From contig NZ_BNBS01000012.1 in NCBI RefSeq assembly GCF_014656075.1, positions 1-64,000 of the forward strand: DNA of 64,000 nucleotides. The letters run 5' to 3'. The notes beneath the pieces were generated by a model. That model saw only the letters and a program-made list of their open reading frames with translations. It did no database searches and had not been told where the DNA came from. The translations under genes were made by a program, and so were the position numbers. Positions 41,382 through 50,129 of the stretch are shown piece after piece (within the stretch, counting starts at the first letter, position 1; each line of letters opens with the position of its first letter). This DNA comes from Streptomyces hydrogenans. Lineage in GTDB: Bacteria; Actinomycetota; Actinomycetes; Streptomycetales; Streptomycetaceae.

Positions 41382-42773
41382 ATGTCATCGACACCCCCTG
41401 CTCCCACGCCTGCCCGCGTGCCGTCGTACGCGGCCGTCCTGCGGGCCCCGCACGCCCGTCGGACCTTCGGCGCCGGTCTGCTCGGCCGGCTCTCCAACGG
41501 GGTCGCCCCGCTCTCCCTGCTGCTCTCCGTGAAGGCGGCCACCGGCTCGTACGCCACGGCCGGGACCGCCCTGGCCGCCCTCGGGCTCACCGCCGTGCTC
41601 CTCTCCCCGGCGCGGGCCGCGCTCGTCGACAGGTACAGCCCCTCCCGCGCCCTGCCGCCCCTGGTCCTCGGCTACGCGACGCTGCTCGCCGTCCTCGCCG
41701 CGGTGTCCGCCCGGCCGGGCGTGCCGGGCGCCGTCCTGGTGGTCCTGGCCGGGGCGGCGGGCATGACGACACCGCCGCTGGGGCCGGTGACGCGGGCGCT
41801 GTGGAGCCGGACCCTCACCGACCGGGACCTGCTGCGGCGGGCCTACAGCCTGGACACGGTCGCCGAGGAACTGCTCTTCGTCACCGGTCCGTTGCTGGTC
41901 GGGCTGCTGCTGCTCGCGGCGGCCCCGCCGGCCGGTCTCGCGCTCGGCGCGGCCCTGGTCCTGACGGGCGGTCTGCTGCTGTCCGCCTCGCCGCTCACCC
42001 GGTCCGTCCCGGGCGCGAAGGCTGCCCGCGCCGCCGGTGCCGTCCCCGCGGGACCGCGGCCGCGCGGCGTCGGGCGGGCGGCGGCCGGGGCGGCCGCCCT
42101 GGGCCTGTGCCTGGGGGCCGTGGAGCTGCTGGTGATCGCCTTCGCCGACACGGCCGGGCGGCCCGGCCTGGTGCCGTGGGCGATGGCCGCGCTGTCGGCG
42201 GGCAGCGCCGTCGGCGGGCTGCTGTTCGGCGCGGTGCCGTGGCGCGCTCCGGCCGCGACCCGGCTGGCGGTGCTGGGCCTGGCGCTCGGCGCCGTCCTGG
42301 TGGTGACGGGGCTGGCCCCGCATCCGTACCTGCTGGTCGCCGGGGTGGCGCTGGGCGGACTGTGCGTGGCGCCGGCGCTCACGACCGCGTATCTGCTGGC
42401 CGACGAGTCCGTCGCGGCGGAGCGCCGTACCCGGGCCGGGGCCTGGGTGAACACGGCCTTCAACGCGGGCTCCACGTCGGCGACCGCCGGGGCGGGGCTG
42501 CTGGTGGGCCGGCTCCCGCTCGCCGTCTGCTTCGCGCTGGCGGCGCTTCCGCCGGTCCTGACCGGGCTGTCCGGGGTGCTCGCCGCCGTGCGCGGCGGCG
42601 ACCGGTCAGGCGCCCGGGCCGCCGAGGAGGGTGAGGGAGCGCTCGGCGGCCCGGCCGAGGCGGGGGTGCGGGAGGGCCGCTTCGAGGACGTCCCGGGCGA
42701 GCGGGTCGCCGAGGGTGCCGAGGCCCTCGACGCAGGCGAGGCCGACGCGCCAGTGCGGGTCGCCGGCCGCTAG
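41382..42773 (+). CDS. MFS transporter
   Basis: 463 residues from ATG 41382, with GAGGAA upstream. Twelve predicted helices: ARRTFGAGLLGRLSNGVAPL at the start, AALVDRYSPSRALPPLVLGY as motif A-like loop, RAYSLDTVAEELLFVTGPLL, TAYLLADESVAAERRTRAGA. Resembles small actinobacterial drug-type MFS proteins. After the last helix (TGLSGVLAAVRGGD) the frame runs about 55 more codons (EEGEGALGGPAEAGVREGRF) antisense to the HEAT gene, giving a 168-base convergent overlap. That tail has no family counterpart I know, so the original stop may have been lost. Confidence 0.85.
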   Translation: MSSTPPAPTPARVPSYAAVLRAPHARRTFGAGLLGRLSNGVAPLSLLLSVKAATGSYATAGTALAALGLTAVLLSPARAALVDRYSPSRALPPLVLGYATLLAVLAAVSARPGVPGAVLVVLAGAAGMTTPPLGPVTRALWSRTLTDRDLLRRAYSLDTVAEELLFVTGPLLVGLLLLAAAPPAGLALGAALVLTGGLLLSASPLTRSVPGAKAARAAGAVPAGPRPRGVGRAAAGAAALGLCLGAVELLVIAFADTAGRPGLVPWAMAALSAGSAVGGLLFGAVPWRAPAATRLAVLGLALGAVLVVTGLAPHPYLLVAGVALGGLCVAPALTTAYLLADESVAAERRTRAGAWVNTAFNAGSTSATAGAGLLVGRLPLAVCFALAALPPVLTGLSGVLAAVRGGDRSGARAAEEGEGALGGPAEAGVREGRFEDVPGERVAEGAEALDAGEADAPVRVAGR

Positions 42774-43250
42774 CCGTCGCTCCAGCACGGTGACGAGGGC
42801 CGGGACGGACTCGGGGGCGCGCAGGTCGGCGAGGAGCCGGACCGGCAGGAGGGCGTAGGCGGCCCGGAGTTCGTTGGTGGCGAGGGCCGCGGCGGCCCGG
42901 GCGGTGCGCGGGTCGCCGAGCCGGACGAGGGCGTGGGCGGCGGTGACGCACCGCTCGGGGTCCCGGTGGTTGAGGAGGAGGACGAGGGCCTCGAAGGAGC
43001 GCCGGTCGCCGGTCACGCCGAGCAGGTAGGCGGCGATCTCGCGGGCCCAGAGCGGCTGCGCGGGCGCCGTGAGCAGCCGGTGGAGTTCCTCGGGGTCGGT
43101 GGTGCGGGCGAGTTCTCCGAATGCGGCGGGAACGGCTCCTTCCTCGTTCTCGATCTCGTCCCGCAATCGATCGATCATCGAGCAGAATTCGGGATCTTCG
43201 GAGATTCCCTCGGCGATTTCCATGAATCCGAGGCTATCCGCGATCCACAT
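42606..43250 (-). CDS. HEAT-repeat protein
   Basis: 214 residues from ATG 43250 (GTG 43253 and ATG 43223 are alternatives; GGGA precedes the first). Made of HEAT/armadillo-like helix pairs: WAREIAAYLLGVTGDRRSFE, ALVLLLNHRDPERCVTAAHA, LVRLGDPRTARAAAALATNE, VGLACVEGLGTLGDPLARDV. Such proteins are protein-binding scaffolds or, in some loci, immunity factors. No partner is evident. Its last 168 bases are overlapped by the MFS gene on the other strand. Confidence 0.7.
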   Translation of the reverse strand: MWIADSLGFMEIAEGISEDPEFCSMIDRLRDEIENEEGAVPAAFGELARTTDPEELHRLLTAPAQPLWAREIAAYLLGVTGDRRSFEALVLLLNHRDPERCVTAAHALVRLGDPRTARAAAALATNELRAAYALLPVRLLADLRAPESVPALVTVLERRLAAGDPHWRVGLACVEGLGTLGDPLARDVLEAALPHPRLGRAAERSLTLLGGPGA

Positions 43251-43580
43251 CACATTTTCCCGACTTCCCAGGACTGGCGCGCTCGTTACCGGCCGGTTAA
43301 TCTCAAGTGAGCGGGGAACCCCCGCACTTCTCGCCGCGGCCTGGTGACGCAGCCGCGGCGGGCGCTGGTCGGTTCGGCAGTTCTCGACGTGGTTCAGGGA
43401 CAGAGCCCTCGTCTCCCTTTTCTTCTCTCTTCAGGCCCTCGCCGCCGTGCGCACGGGGCCGCATCGCCGTACACCGTGGCGCCGCCTTCGCGCGGCCGGC
43501 CGCGTTCCCGGTATTTCCGCGCCCCTTTCTCCGTGCGCGCACCGCCTTCAGTCGTCACTCTTCCTCCCAGGAGTCCCCTG
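43251..43580. promoter_or_regulatory. Upstream region of hydroxyacyl-CoA dehydrogenase gene
   Basis: 330 bases without a gene. Contains the perfect palindrome ACCGGCCGGT at 43288-43297 within TTACCGGCCGGTTAA, and a pyrimidine-rich stretch at 43405-43435. Could hold an operator for the dehydrogenase gene; the regulator is not known. Confidence 0.35.
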
Positions 43581-45362
43581 ATGGACACCCCTCTCTCCAC
43601 CATCGCCGTCGTCGGCCTCGGCACCATGGGCACCGGCATCGCCGACGTCCTCGTCCGGGCCGGCCGTGAGGTCGTCGGCATCGACGTCAGCGAGTCCGCC
43701 GGCGCCCGGGCCGTCGCCGCCCTGGAGGCGTCCACCGCCCGCGCGGTGGCCCGCGAGCGCATCACCGAGGACGAGCGGCAGGACGCGCTGGCGCGCTTCC
43801 GCGTCTACTCGGACCTCCAGGCCGCCGCCGCGGCCGACCTCGTCATCGAGGTGGTCCCGGAGGCGTACGAGACCAAGCAGGAGGTCCTCCGCGCGCTGGA
43901 CGGCATCGTCCGGCCGGACGCCATCCTCGCCACCGGCACCAACGCGCTGTCGGTGACCCGGCTCGCCGCCGACTCGGCGCACCCGGAGCGCGTCCTCGGC
44001 CTGCACTTCTTCGCGCCGGTCCAGGCCATGAAGCTGGTCGAGGTGGTCTCCTCGGTGCTGACCGACCCGCGGGCGGTGGACGCGGTCACCCGACTGGCCC
44101 AGGACCTGGGCAAGGAGCCGGTGGCGGTCGGCGACCGGGCCGGCTTCATCGCGGACGGGCTGCTCTTCGGCTACCTCAACCAGGCCGCGGCCATGTACGA
44201 GGCCCGCTACGCCTCCCGCGAGGACATCGACGCGGCCATGAAGCTGGGCTGCGGTCTGCCGATGGGCCCGCTGGAGCTGCTCGACCTGGTCGGCATCGAC
44301 ACGGCCCGCACCGTCCTCGACGCGATGTACCAGGCGTCCCACGACCGGCTGCACGCCCCCGCGCCGATCCTGAAGCAGCTCTCCGAGGCCGGGCTCACCG
44401 GCCGCAAGGCGGGCCGCGGCTTCTACACCTACGCGGCGCCGGGCGCGGCCGAGAAGGTGGCCGACGCGCTGACCCCGGCGGCCTCGGGCGCCGGCGGCGC
44501 GGGCCGCGAGGTCCACTCGGTGGGCGTGGCGGGTTCGGGCACGATGGCCTCCGGCATCGCCGAGGTCTTCGCCAAGGCCGGGTACGACGTGGTCCTCGCG
44601 GCCCGCTCGCAGGAGAAGGCGGACGCGGCCAAGGCGTACATCGCCAAGTCGCTGGAGCGCTCGGTGAGCAAGGGCCGGATGACCGGTGAGGCCCGCGACG
44701 AGACGCTGGCGCGGATCGTCCCGGCCGGTTCGCTGGACGCCTTCGCCGAGGTCGACCTGGCGGTCGAGGCGGTCGCCGAGGACCTGGGGATCAAGCAGGA
44801 GCTGTTCGCCCGTCTGGACAAGATCTGCAAGCCGGGCGCGGTGCTCGCCACCACGACCTCCTCGCTGCCGGTCGTGGCCTGCGCCAAGGCCACCACGCGG
44901 CCGCAGGACGTCATCGGCATGCACTTCTTCAACCCGGCGCCGGCGATGAAGCTGGTCGAGATCGTCCGGACGGTGCTGACCGCCGACGACGTGCACGCCA
45001 CGGTCCGCGAGGTCACCGCGAAGATCCGCAAGCACGGCGTGGACTGCGGCGACCGGGCCGGCTTCATCGTGAACGCGCTGCTGTTCCCGTACCTGAACAA
45101 CGCGGTCAAGATGGTCCAGGAGCACTACGCGACGCTGGACGACATCGACACGGCGATGAAGCTGGGCGGCGGCTACCCGATGGGTCCGTTCGAGCTGCTG
45201 GACGTGGTCGGCCTGGACGTCTCGCTGGCGATCGAGAAGGTGCTGCACCGCGAGTTCCGCGACCCGGGGCTGGCCCCCGCGCCGCTCCTGGAGCACCTGG
45301 TGGCGGCCGGCTGCCTCGGCCGCAAGACGGGGCGCGGCTTCCGCGAATATGCCCGTCGCTGA
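43581..45362 (+). CDS. Tandem 3-hydroxyacyl-CoA dehydrogenase (fused double module)
   Basis: 593 residues, about twice the ~285 of a 3-hydroxybutyryl-CoA dehydrogenase. Module 1: Rossmann VVGLGTMGTGIADVL at ~8, catalytic LGLHFFAPVQAMKLVEVV, C-terminal domain GLPMGPLELLDLVGIDT. Module 2 from ~312: VGVAGSGTMASGIAEVF, IGMHFFNPAPAMKLVEIV, GYPMGPFELLDVVGLDV. Both keep the NAD motif and the H-F-F-(A/N)-P catalytic segment. Oxidises or forms 3-hydroxybutyryl-CoA, feeding crotonyl-CoA to ccr downstream in the ethylmalonyl-CoA pathway. ATG 43581 has AGGAG eight bases before. Confidence 0.92.
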   Translation: MDTPLSTIAVVGLGTMGTGIADVLVRAGREVVGIDVSESAGARAVAALEASTARAVARERITEDERQDALARFRVYSDLQAAAAADLVIEVVPEAYETKQEVLRALDGIVRPDAILATGTNALSVTRLAADSAHPERVLGLHFFAPVQAMKLVEVVSSVLTDPRAVDAVTRLAQDLGKEPVAVGDRAGFIADGLLFGYLNQAAAMYEARYASREDIDAAMKLGCGLPMGPLELLDLVGIDTARTVLDAMYQASHDRLHAPAPILKQLSEAGLTGRKAGRGFYTYAAPGAAEKVADALTPAASGAGGAGREVHSVGVAGSGTMASGIAEVFAKAGYDVVLAARSQEKADAAKAYIAKSLERSVSKGRMTGEARDETLARIVPAGSLDAFAEVDLAVEAVAEDLGIKQELFARLDKICKPGAVLATTTSSLPVVACAKATTRPQDVIGMHFFNPAPAMKLVEIVRTVLTADDVHATVREVTAKIRKHGVDCGDRAGFIVNALLFPYLNNAVKMVQEHYATLDDIDTAMKLGGGYPMGPFELLDVVGLDVSLAIEKVLHREFRDPGLAPAPLLEHLVAAGCLGRKTGRGFREYARR

Positions 45363-45450
45363 GCCCGGCGATCCCGGACAGGGGTGGGGCGGGCTGCTGG
45401 AGCCCCCCGGCGGCCCGCCCCCGCAGGCGCGTCTTCCTGCACGGATGCAG

Positions 45451-45456
45451 TACGTT
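45451..45456 (+). promoter_or_regulatory. -10 box for leaderless TetR gene
   Basis: TACGTT followed by six bases and then the ATG at 45463; no ribosome site. Typical leaderless arrangement. Confidence 0.5.
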
Positions 45457-45462
45457 CGGGTC

Positions 45463-46296
45463 ATGCCCAAGGCCGTGAAGACACCCCGTGCCACCTCTTC
45501 CTCCGACGCTCCCCAGGAGAGCGCGGCGGGGACCCGTGCCGCCGCGCAGCGGCTGAAGATGCGCCGGGAGCTGGCGGCGGCCGCGATGGAGCTCTTCGCG
45601 ACGAAGGGGTACGAGGCCACCACGGTCGACGAGATCGCGGCGGCGGCCGGGGTGGCCCGGCGGACCTTCTTCCGCCACTTCCGGTCCAAGGAGGAGGCGA
45701 TCTTCCCGGACCACGACGACACGCTGGTGCGCGCGGAGGCGGTGCTGAACGCGGCCCCGCCGCACGAGCACCCGCTCGACACCGTGTGCCGGGGCATCAA
45801 GGAGGTCATGAAGATGTACGCGGGCTCCCCCGCGATCTCCGTGGCCCGCTACCGGCTGACCCGCGAGGTGCCGACGCTGCGGGAGCGCGAGATCGCCTCG
45901 GTGGCCCGCTACGAGCGGCTCTTCACGCGCTACCTCCTGGGCCACTTCGACGAGCGCGACCACCACGACGGCAACGACGACCCGCTGCTCGCCGAGGTGG
46001 CGGCCTCCGCGGTGGTGACGGCCCACAACCACGTGCTGCGGCGCTGGCTGCGGGCGGGCGGCCAGGGCGACGTGGAGAGCCAGCTCGACCACGCCTTCGC
46101 GATCGTCCGGGAGACCTTCGGCACGGGCATAGGCGCGGGCCGTCCGGCCCCCTCCCCCCAGCAGACCCAGCCGTCTTGGGAGACGCCGGCCGCGCGGGTC
46201 TCCACCTCGGGTGACGTGCTGGTCGCGGTGGCCCGTACGGACGCTCCGCTGGACGAGGTCATGCGGACCATCCAGCAGGCACTCACGAAGGGCTGA
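45463..46296 (+). CDS. TetR family regulator of the ethylmalonyl-CoA block
   Basis: 277 residues from ATG 45463 (ATG 45445 is possible but lies over the -10 box). N-terminal HTH at about 30-75: RRELAAAAMELFATKGYEAT, TVDEIAAAAGVARRTFFRHF. The C-terminal helical ligand domain ends in an acidic/Pro-rich tail. It sits between the dehydrogenase and ccr genes in the order known from Streptomyces, so it probably regulates the pathway; the palindrome TGTCACGTGACA in the ccr upstream region is the best candidate target. Effector unknown, possibly an acyl-CoA. Confidence 0.85.
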   Translation: MPKAVKTPRATSSSDAPQESAAGTRAAAQRLKMRRELAAAAMELFATKGYEATTVDEIAAAAGVARRTFFRHFRSKEEAIFPDHDDTLVRAEAVLNAAPPHEHPLDTVCRGIKEVMKMYAGSPAISVARYRLTREVPTLREREIASVARYERLFTRYLLGHFDERDHHDGNDDPLLAEVAASAVVTAHNHVLRRWLRAGGQGDVESQLDHAFAIVRETFGTGIGAGRPAPSPQQTQPSWETPAARVSTSGDVLVAVARTDAPLDEVMRTIQQALTKG

Positions 46297-46330
46297 GGAG
46301 CCCTTCTCCCTCGCCTTCCAAGGTCCGACA

Positions 46331-46366
46331 CGAGGGCCGCCCCCGGTTTCCCGGGGGCGGCCCTCG
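46331..46366. terminator. Terminator after TetR gene
   Basis: Perfect 16-base-pair stem CGAGGGCCGCCCCCGG with a TTTC loop. Confidence 0.92.
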
Positions 46367-46447
46367 TCGTGTTCCCCCAGCTCAGAGGGGCATTCGATCG
46401 ATCATCGCTCATCCGTGAGCACCTTTTCGCATCTGAGAGAAATTGTT

Positions 46448-46482
46448 GGCACGCAGTGCCTTGTCACGTGACACGGCGTGCC
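46448..46482. promoter_or_regulatory. Operator candidate upstream of ccr
   Basis: The perfect 12-base palindrome TGTCACGTGACA (46462-46473) is nested in a wider dyad with arms GGCACGC (46448) and GCGTGCC (46476). It lies about 240 bases before the ccr start in a 419-base gap (46297-46715) that holds no gene. A TetR operator is the simplest reading. Confidence 0.55.
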
Positions 46483-46715
46483 ATACGTTGATGTTGTCCG
46501 GGCGGCCGGAGCGCGGAGAAGACCCGCGGTCCGGCTGTCCCCACGGCCCTCCCGGCCGTGCGCCCGGACGCCTGCGTCACAGGCACCCTCGCGCCCCACA
46601 CCGGCGCCGCCACGCACCACCCGAGCCGAACCGACGGCACACCTCCACAGCAGCAGCACTCCCCGACGTACCCCTCAGGCGTCCGCTCCCGGACGCTCTC
46701 CGCCGGAGGCACACC

Positions 46716-48053
46716 GTGAAGGAAATCCTGGACGCGATCCAGTCGCAGGACGCCACGTCCGCCGACTTCGCGAACATCAAGCTCCCCGAGTCGTACAAGG
46801 CCGTCACCGTCCACAAGGACGAGGCCGAGATGTTCGCCGGCGTCGCCAGCCGCGACAAGGACCCCCGCAAGTCGCTCCACCTCGACCAGGTCCCGCTCCC
46901 CGAGCTGGGCCCCGGCGAGGCGCTCGTCGCCGTCATGGCCAGCTCCGTGAACTACAACTCGGTCTGGACCTCGATCTTCGAGCCCGTCTCCACCTTCGGC
47001 TTCCTGGAGCGCTACGGCCGGCTCTCCGAGCTGACCAAGCGCCACGACCTGCCGTACCACGTGATCGGCTCCGACCTCGCCGGCGTCGTGCTGCGCACCG
47101 GCCCGGGCGTGAACGCCTGGACGCCGGGCGACGAGGTCGTCGCGCACTGCCTCTCGGTCGAGCTGGAGTCCTCGGACGGCCACAACGACACGATGCTCGA
47201 CCCCGAGCAGCGGATCTGGGGCTTCGAGACCAACTTCGGCGGCCTCGCCGAGATCGCGCTGGTCAAGTCCAACCAGCTGATGCCGAAGCCGAAGCACCTC
47301 AGCTGGGAGGAGGCGGCGGCACCCGGTCTGGTCAACTCCACCGCCTACCGCCAGCTGGTCTCGCGCAACGGCGCCGGCATGAAGCAGGGCGACAACGTCC
47401 TCATCTGGGGCGCCAGCGGCGGCCTCGGCTCCTACGCCACCCAGTTCGCGCTGGCCGGCGGCGCCAACCCGATCTGTGTCGTCTCCTCCCCCGAGAAGGC
47501 CGACATCTGCCGCGCCATGGGCGCCGAGGCGGTCATCGACCGCAACGCCGAGGGCTACAAGTTCTGGAAGGACGAGCGGACCCAGGACCCGCGCGAGTGG
47601 AAGCGGTTCGGCTCCAAGATCCGCGAGTTCACCGGCGGCGAGGACATCGACATCGTCTTCGAGCACCCGGGCCGCGAGACCTTCGGCGCCTCCGTCTACG
47701 TCACCCGCAAGGGCGGCACCATCACCACCTGCGCCTCCACCTCGGGCTACATGCACGAGTACGACAACCGCTACCTGTGGATGTCGCTGAAGCGCATCAT
47801 CGGCTCGCACTTCGCGAACTACCGCGAGGCGTGGGAGGCCAACCGCCTGATCGCCAAGGGCAAGATCCACCCCACGCTCTCCAAGACGTACACCCTGGAG
47901 GAGACCGGCCAGGCCGCGTACGACGTCCACCGCAACCTCCACCAGGGCAAGGTCGGCGTCCTCGCCCTCGCCCCCCAGGAGGGCCTCGGCGTCCGCGACG
48001 AGGAACTGCGCGCCCAGCACATCGACGCCATCAACCGCTTCCGCAACATCTGA
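46716..48053 (+). CDS. ccr: Crotonyl-CoA carboxylase/reductase
   Basis: 445 residues, GTG 46716 with GGAGG seven bases before. Medium-chain reductase fold of the Ccr type: SSVNYNSVWTSIFEPVSTFG, FETNFGGLAEIALVKSNQLM, APGLVNSTAYRQLVS, nucleotide-binding LIWGASGGLGSYATQFA, and the Ccr-specific tail region MHEYDNRYLWMSLKRIIGSH. Catalyses NADPH-dependent reductive carboxylation of crotonyl-CoA to ethylmalonyl-CoA, key step of the ethylmalonyl-CoA pathway and a source of extender units for polyketides. Followed after 15 bases by ecm. Confidence 0.96.
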   Translation: MKEILDAIQSQDATSADFANIKLPESYKAVTVHKDEAEMFAGVASRDKDPRKSLHLDQVPLPELGPGEALVAVMASSVNYNSVWTSIFEPVSTFGFLERYGRLSELTKRHDLPYHVIGSDLAGVVLRTGPGVNAWTPGDEVVAHCLSVELESSDGHNDTMLDPEQRIWGFETNFGGLAEIALVKSNQLMPKPKHLSWEEAAAPGLVNSTAYRQLVSRNGAGMKQGDNVLIWGASGGLGSYATQFALAGGANPICVVSSPEKADICRAMGAEAVIDRNAEGYKFWKDERTQDPREWKRFGSKIREFTGGEDIDIVFEHPGRETFGASVYVTRKGGTITTCASTSGYMHEYDNRYLWMSLKRIIGSHFANYREAWEANRLIAKGKIHPTLSKTYTLEETGQAAYDVHRNLHQGKVGVLALAPQEGLGVRDEELRAQHIDAINRFRNI

Positions 48054-48068
48054 GCCCGGGGACCTCAC

Positions 48069-50129
48069 ATGACTGAGCGCCAGAAGGACCGGCCGTGGCT
48101 CATGCGGACCTACGCCGGTCACTCGACCGCCGAGGCGTCCAACGAGCTGTACCGGCGCAATCTCGCCAAGGGCCAGACCGGTCTGTCGGTCGCCTTCGAC
48201 CTGCCGACCCAGACGGGCTACGACCCGGACCACGTCCTCGCCCGCGGCGAGGTCGGCCGGGTCGGGGTCCCGGTCTCGCACCTCGGTGACATGCGCCGGC
48301 TGTTCCAGGACATCCCCCTGGAGCAGATGAACACCTCGATGACCATCAACGCCACGGCGATGTGGCTCCTGGCGCTCTACCAGGTGGCGGCCGAGGAGCA
48401 GGGTGCGGACATCACCAAGCTCCAGGGCACCACGCAGAACGACATCGTGAAGGAGTACCTGTCGCGCGGGACGCACGTCTTCCCGCCCGGCCCCTCGCTC
48501 CGCCTCACGACGGACATGATCGCGTACACGGTCAACAACATCCCGAAGTGGAACCCGATCAACATCTGCAGCTACCACCTGCAGGAGGCGGGGGCCACTC
48601 CGGTCCAGGAGATCTCGTACGCGATGTCCACCGCCATCGCGGTCCTCGACTCCGTCCGCGCCTCGGGCCAGGTGCCCGAGGAGCGGTTCGGCGAGGTCGT
48701 CGCTCGCATCTCCTTCTTCGTGAACGCGGGTGTCCGCTTCATCGAGGAGATGTGCAAGATGCGCGCCTTCGGCCGCATCTGGGACAGGGTGACCCGCGAG
48801 CGGTACGGGATCGAGGACGCCAAGCAGCGGCGCTTCCGCTACGGCGTCCAGGTCAACTCGCTCGGCCTCACCGAGGCCCAGCCGGAGAACAACGTCCAGC
48901 GGATCGTCCTGGAGATGCTGGCCGTCACCCTCTCCAAGGACGCCCGCGCCCGTGCCGTCCAGCTCCCCGCCTGGAACGAGGCCCTGGGCCTCCCCCGGCC
49001 GTGGGACCAGCAGTGGTCGCTCCGCATCCAGCAGGTCCTCGCCCACGAGTCCGACCTGCTGGAGTACGAGGACATCTTCGCCGGCTCCCACGTCATCGAG
49101 GCCAAGGTCGACGCCCTCGTCACCGAGTGCCTGGCCGAGATCGACCGGATCCAGGAGATGGGCGGCGCGATGGCCGCCGTCGAGTCCGGCTACCTCAAGG
49201 CCCAGCTGGTCTCCTCGCACGCCGAGCGCCGCGCCCGGATCGAGTCCGGCGAGGACAAGATCATCGGCGTCAACGTCTTCCAGTCGACCGAGCCGAACCC
49301 GCTCACCGCGGACCTCGACACGGCGATCCAGACCGTCGACCCGGCCGTCGAGGCCCGCGTGGTCGGCGCCGTCTCCCGCTGGCGCGCCGAGCGGCAGGAG
49401 TCCACGGACCGCCAGGGCAACGGCGACCCGTTCGTCTTCCCGACCACCCAGCAGGCGCTGGACCTCCTGAAGGAGGCCGCCCGCGGCACCGAGAACCTCA
49501 TGGAGGCCACCCTGGAGTGCGCCCGCGCCGGCGTCACCACCGGCGAGTGGTCCGGGGCGCTGCGCGAGGTCTTCGGCGAGTACCGCGCCCCCACCGGCGT
49601 CTCCTCCGCCCCGGTCGCGGTGCCGGCCGAGACCGGCTCCCCGCTGGCCGAGGTCCGCCGCAAGGTCGACCGCACCGCCCAGGACCTGGGCATCGGCAAG
49701 CTGCGCTTCCTGGTCGGCAAGCCGGGCCTCGACGGCCACTCCAACGGCGCCGAGCAGATCGCCGTCCGGGCCCGCGACGCCGGCTTCGAGGTGGTCTACC
49801 AGGGCATCCGGCTCACCCCGGAGCAGATCGTGGACGCCGCCCTGGAGGAGGACGTGCACGCGGTGGGCCTGTCGATCCTCTCCGGCTCGCACGCCCAGCT
49901 GGTCCCCGACGTCCTCGACCGCCTCAAGGACGCCGGCGCCACCGACATCCCGGTCATCGTCGGCGGCATCATCCCGAACGCGGACGGCGAGGAACTGCGC
50001 CGCGCGGGTGTGGCCGCCGTCTTCACCCCGAAGGACTTCGGCATCACCGAGATCATCGGCCGTATCGTCGACGAGATCCGGAAAGCTCACAAGCTCAGCC
50101 CCCTTGAATGTACGGAGGTCCCCGCATGA
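48069..50129 (+). CDS. ecm: Ethylmalonyl-CoA mutase (MeaA type)
   Basis: 686 residues. N-terminal TIM barrel of the methylmalonyl-CoA mutase superfamily (RTYAGHSTAEASNELYRRNL, DLPTQTGYDPDHVLARGEVG, TMTINATAMWLLALY-like TSMTINATAMWLLALYQVA). C-terminal cobalamin domain from about 545: FLVGKPGLDGHSNGAEQIAV with the DxHxxG cobalt-His motif, LSGSHAQLVPDVL and VGGIIPNADGEELRRAGVAA. Coenzyme-B12-dependent conversion of ethylmalonyl-CoA to methylsuccinyl-CoA. Single-chain form as in MeaA. The stop overlaps the next start (ATGA). Confidence 0.95.
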   Translation: MTERQKDRPWLMRTYAGHSTAEASNELYRRNLAKGQTGLSVAFDLPTQTGYDPDHVLARGEVGRVGVPVSHLGDMRRLFQDIPLEQMNTSMTINATAMWLLALYQVAAEEQGADITKLQGTTQNDIVKEYLSRGTHVFPPGPSLRLTTDMIAYTVNNIPKWNPINICSYHLQEAGATPVQEISYAMSTAIAVLDSVRASGQVPEERFGEVVARISFFVNAGVRFIEEMCKMRAFGRIWDRVTRERYGIEDAKQRRFRYGVQVNSLGLTEAQPENNVQRIVLEMLAVTLSKDARARAVQLPAWNEALGLPRPWDQQWSLRIQQVLAHESDLLEYEDIFAGSHVIEAKVDALVTECLAEIDRIQEMGGAMAAVESGYLKAQLVSSHAERRARIESGEDKIIGVNVFQSTEPNPLTADLDTAIQTVDPAVEARVVGAVSRWRAERQESTDRQGNGDPFVFPTTQQALDLLKEAARGTENLMEATLECARAGVTTGEWSGALREVFGEYRAPTGVSSAPVAVPAETGSPLAEVRRKVDRTAQDLGIGKLRFLVGKPGLDGHSNGAEQIAVRARDAGFEVVYQGIRLTPEQIVDAALEEDVHAVGLSILSGSHAQLVPDVLDRLKDAGATDIPVIVGGIIPNADGEELRRAGVAAVFTPKDFGITEIIGRIVDEIRKAHKLSPLECTEVPA

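Noticed and set aside
43288..43297. ACCGGCCGGT as target of the TetR regulator
   Set aside because: Does not resemble the TGTCACGTGACA dyad before ccr, and such GC palindromes are frequent by chance here; kept only as a note.
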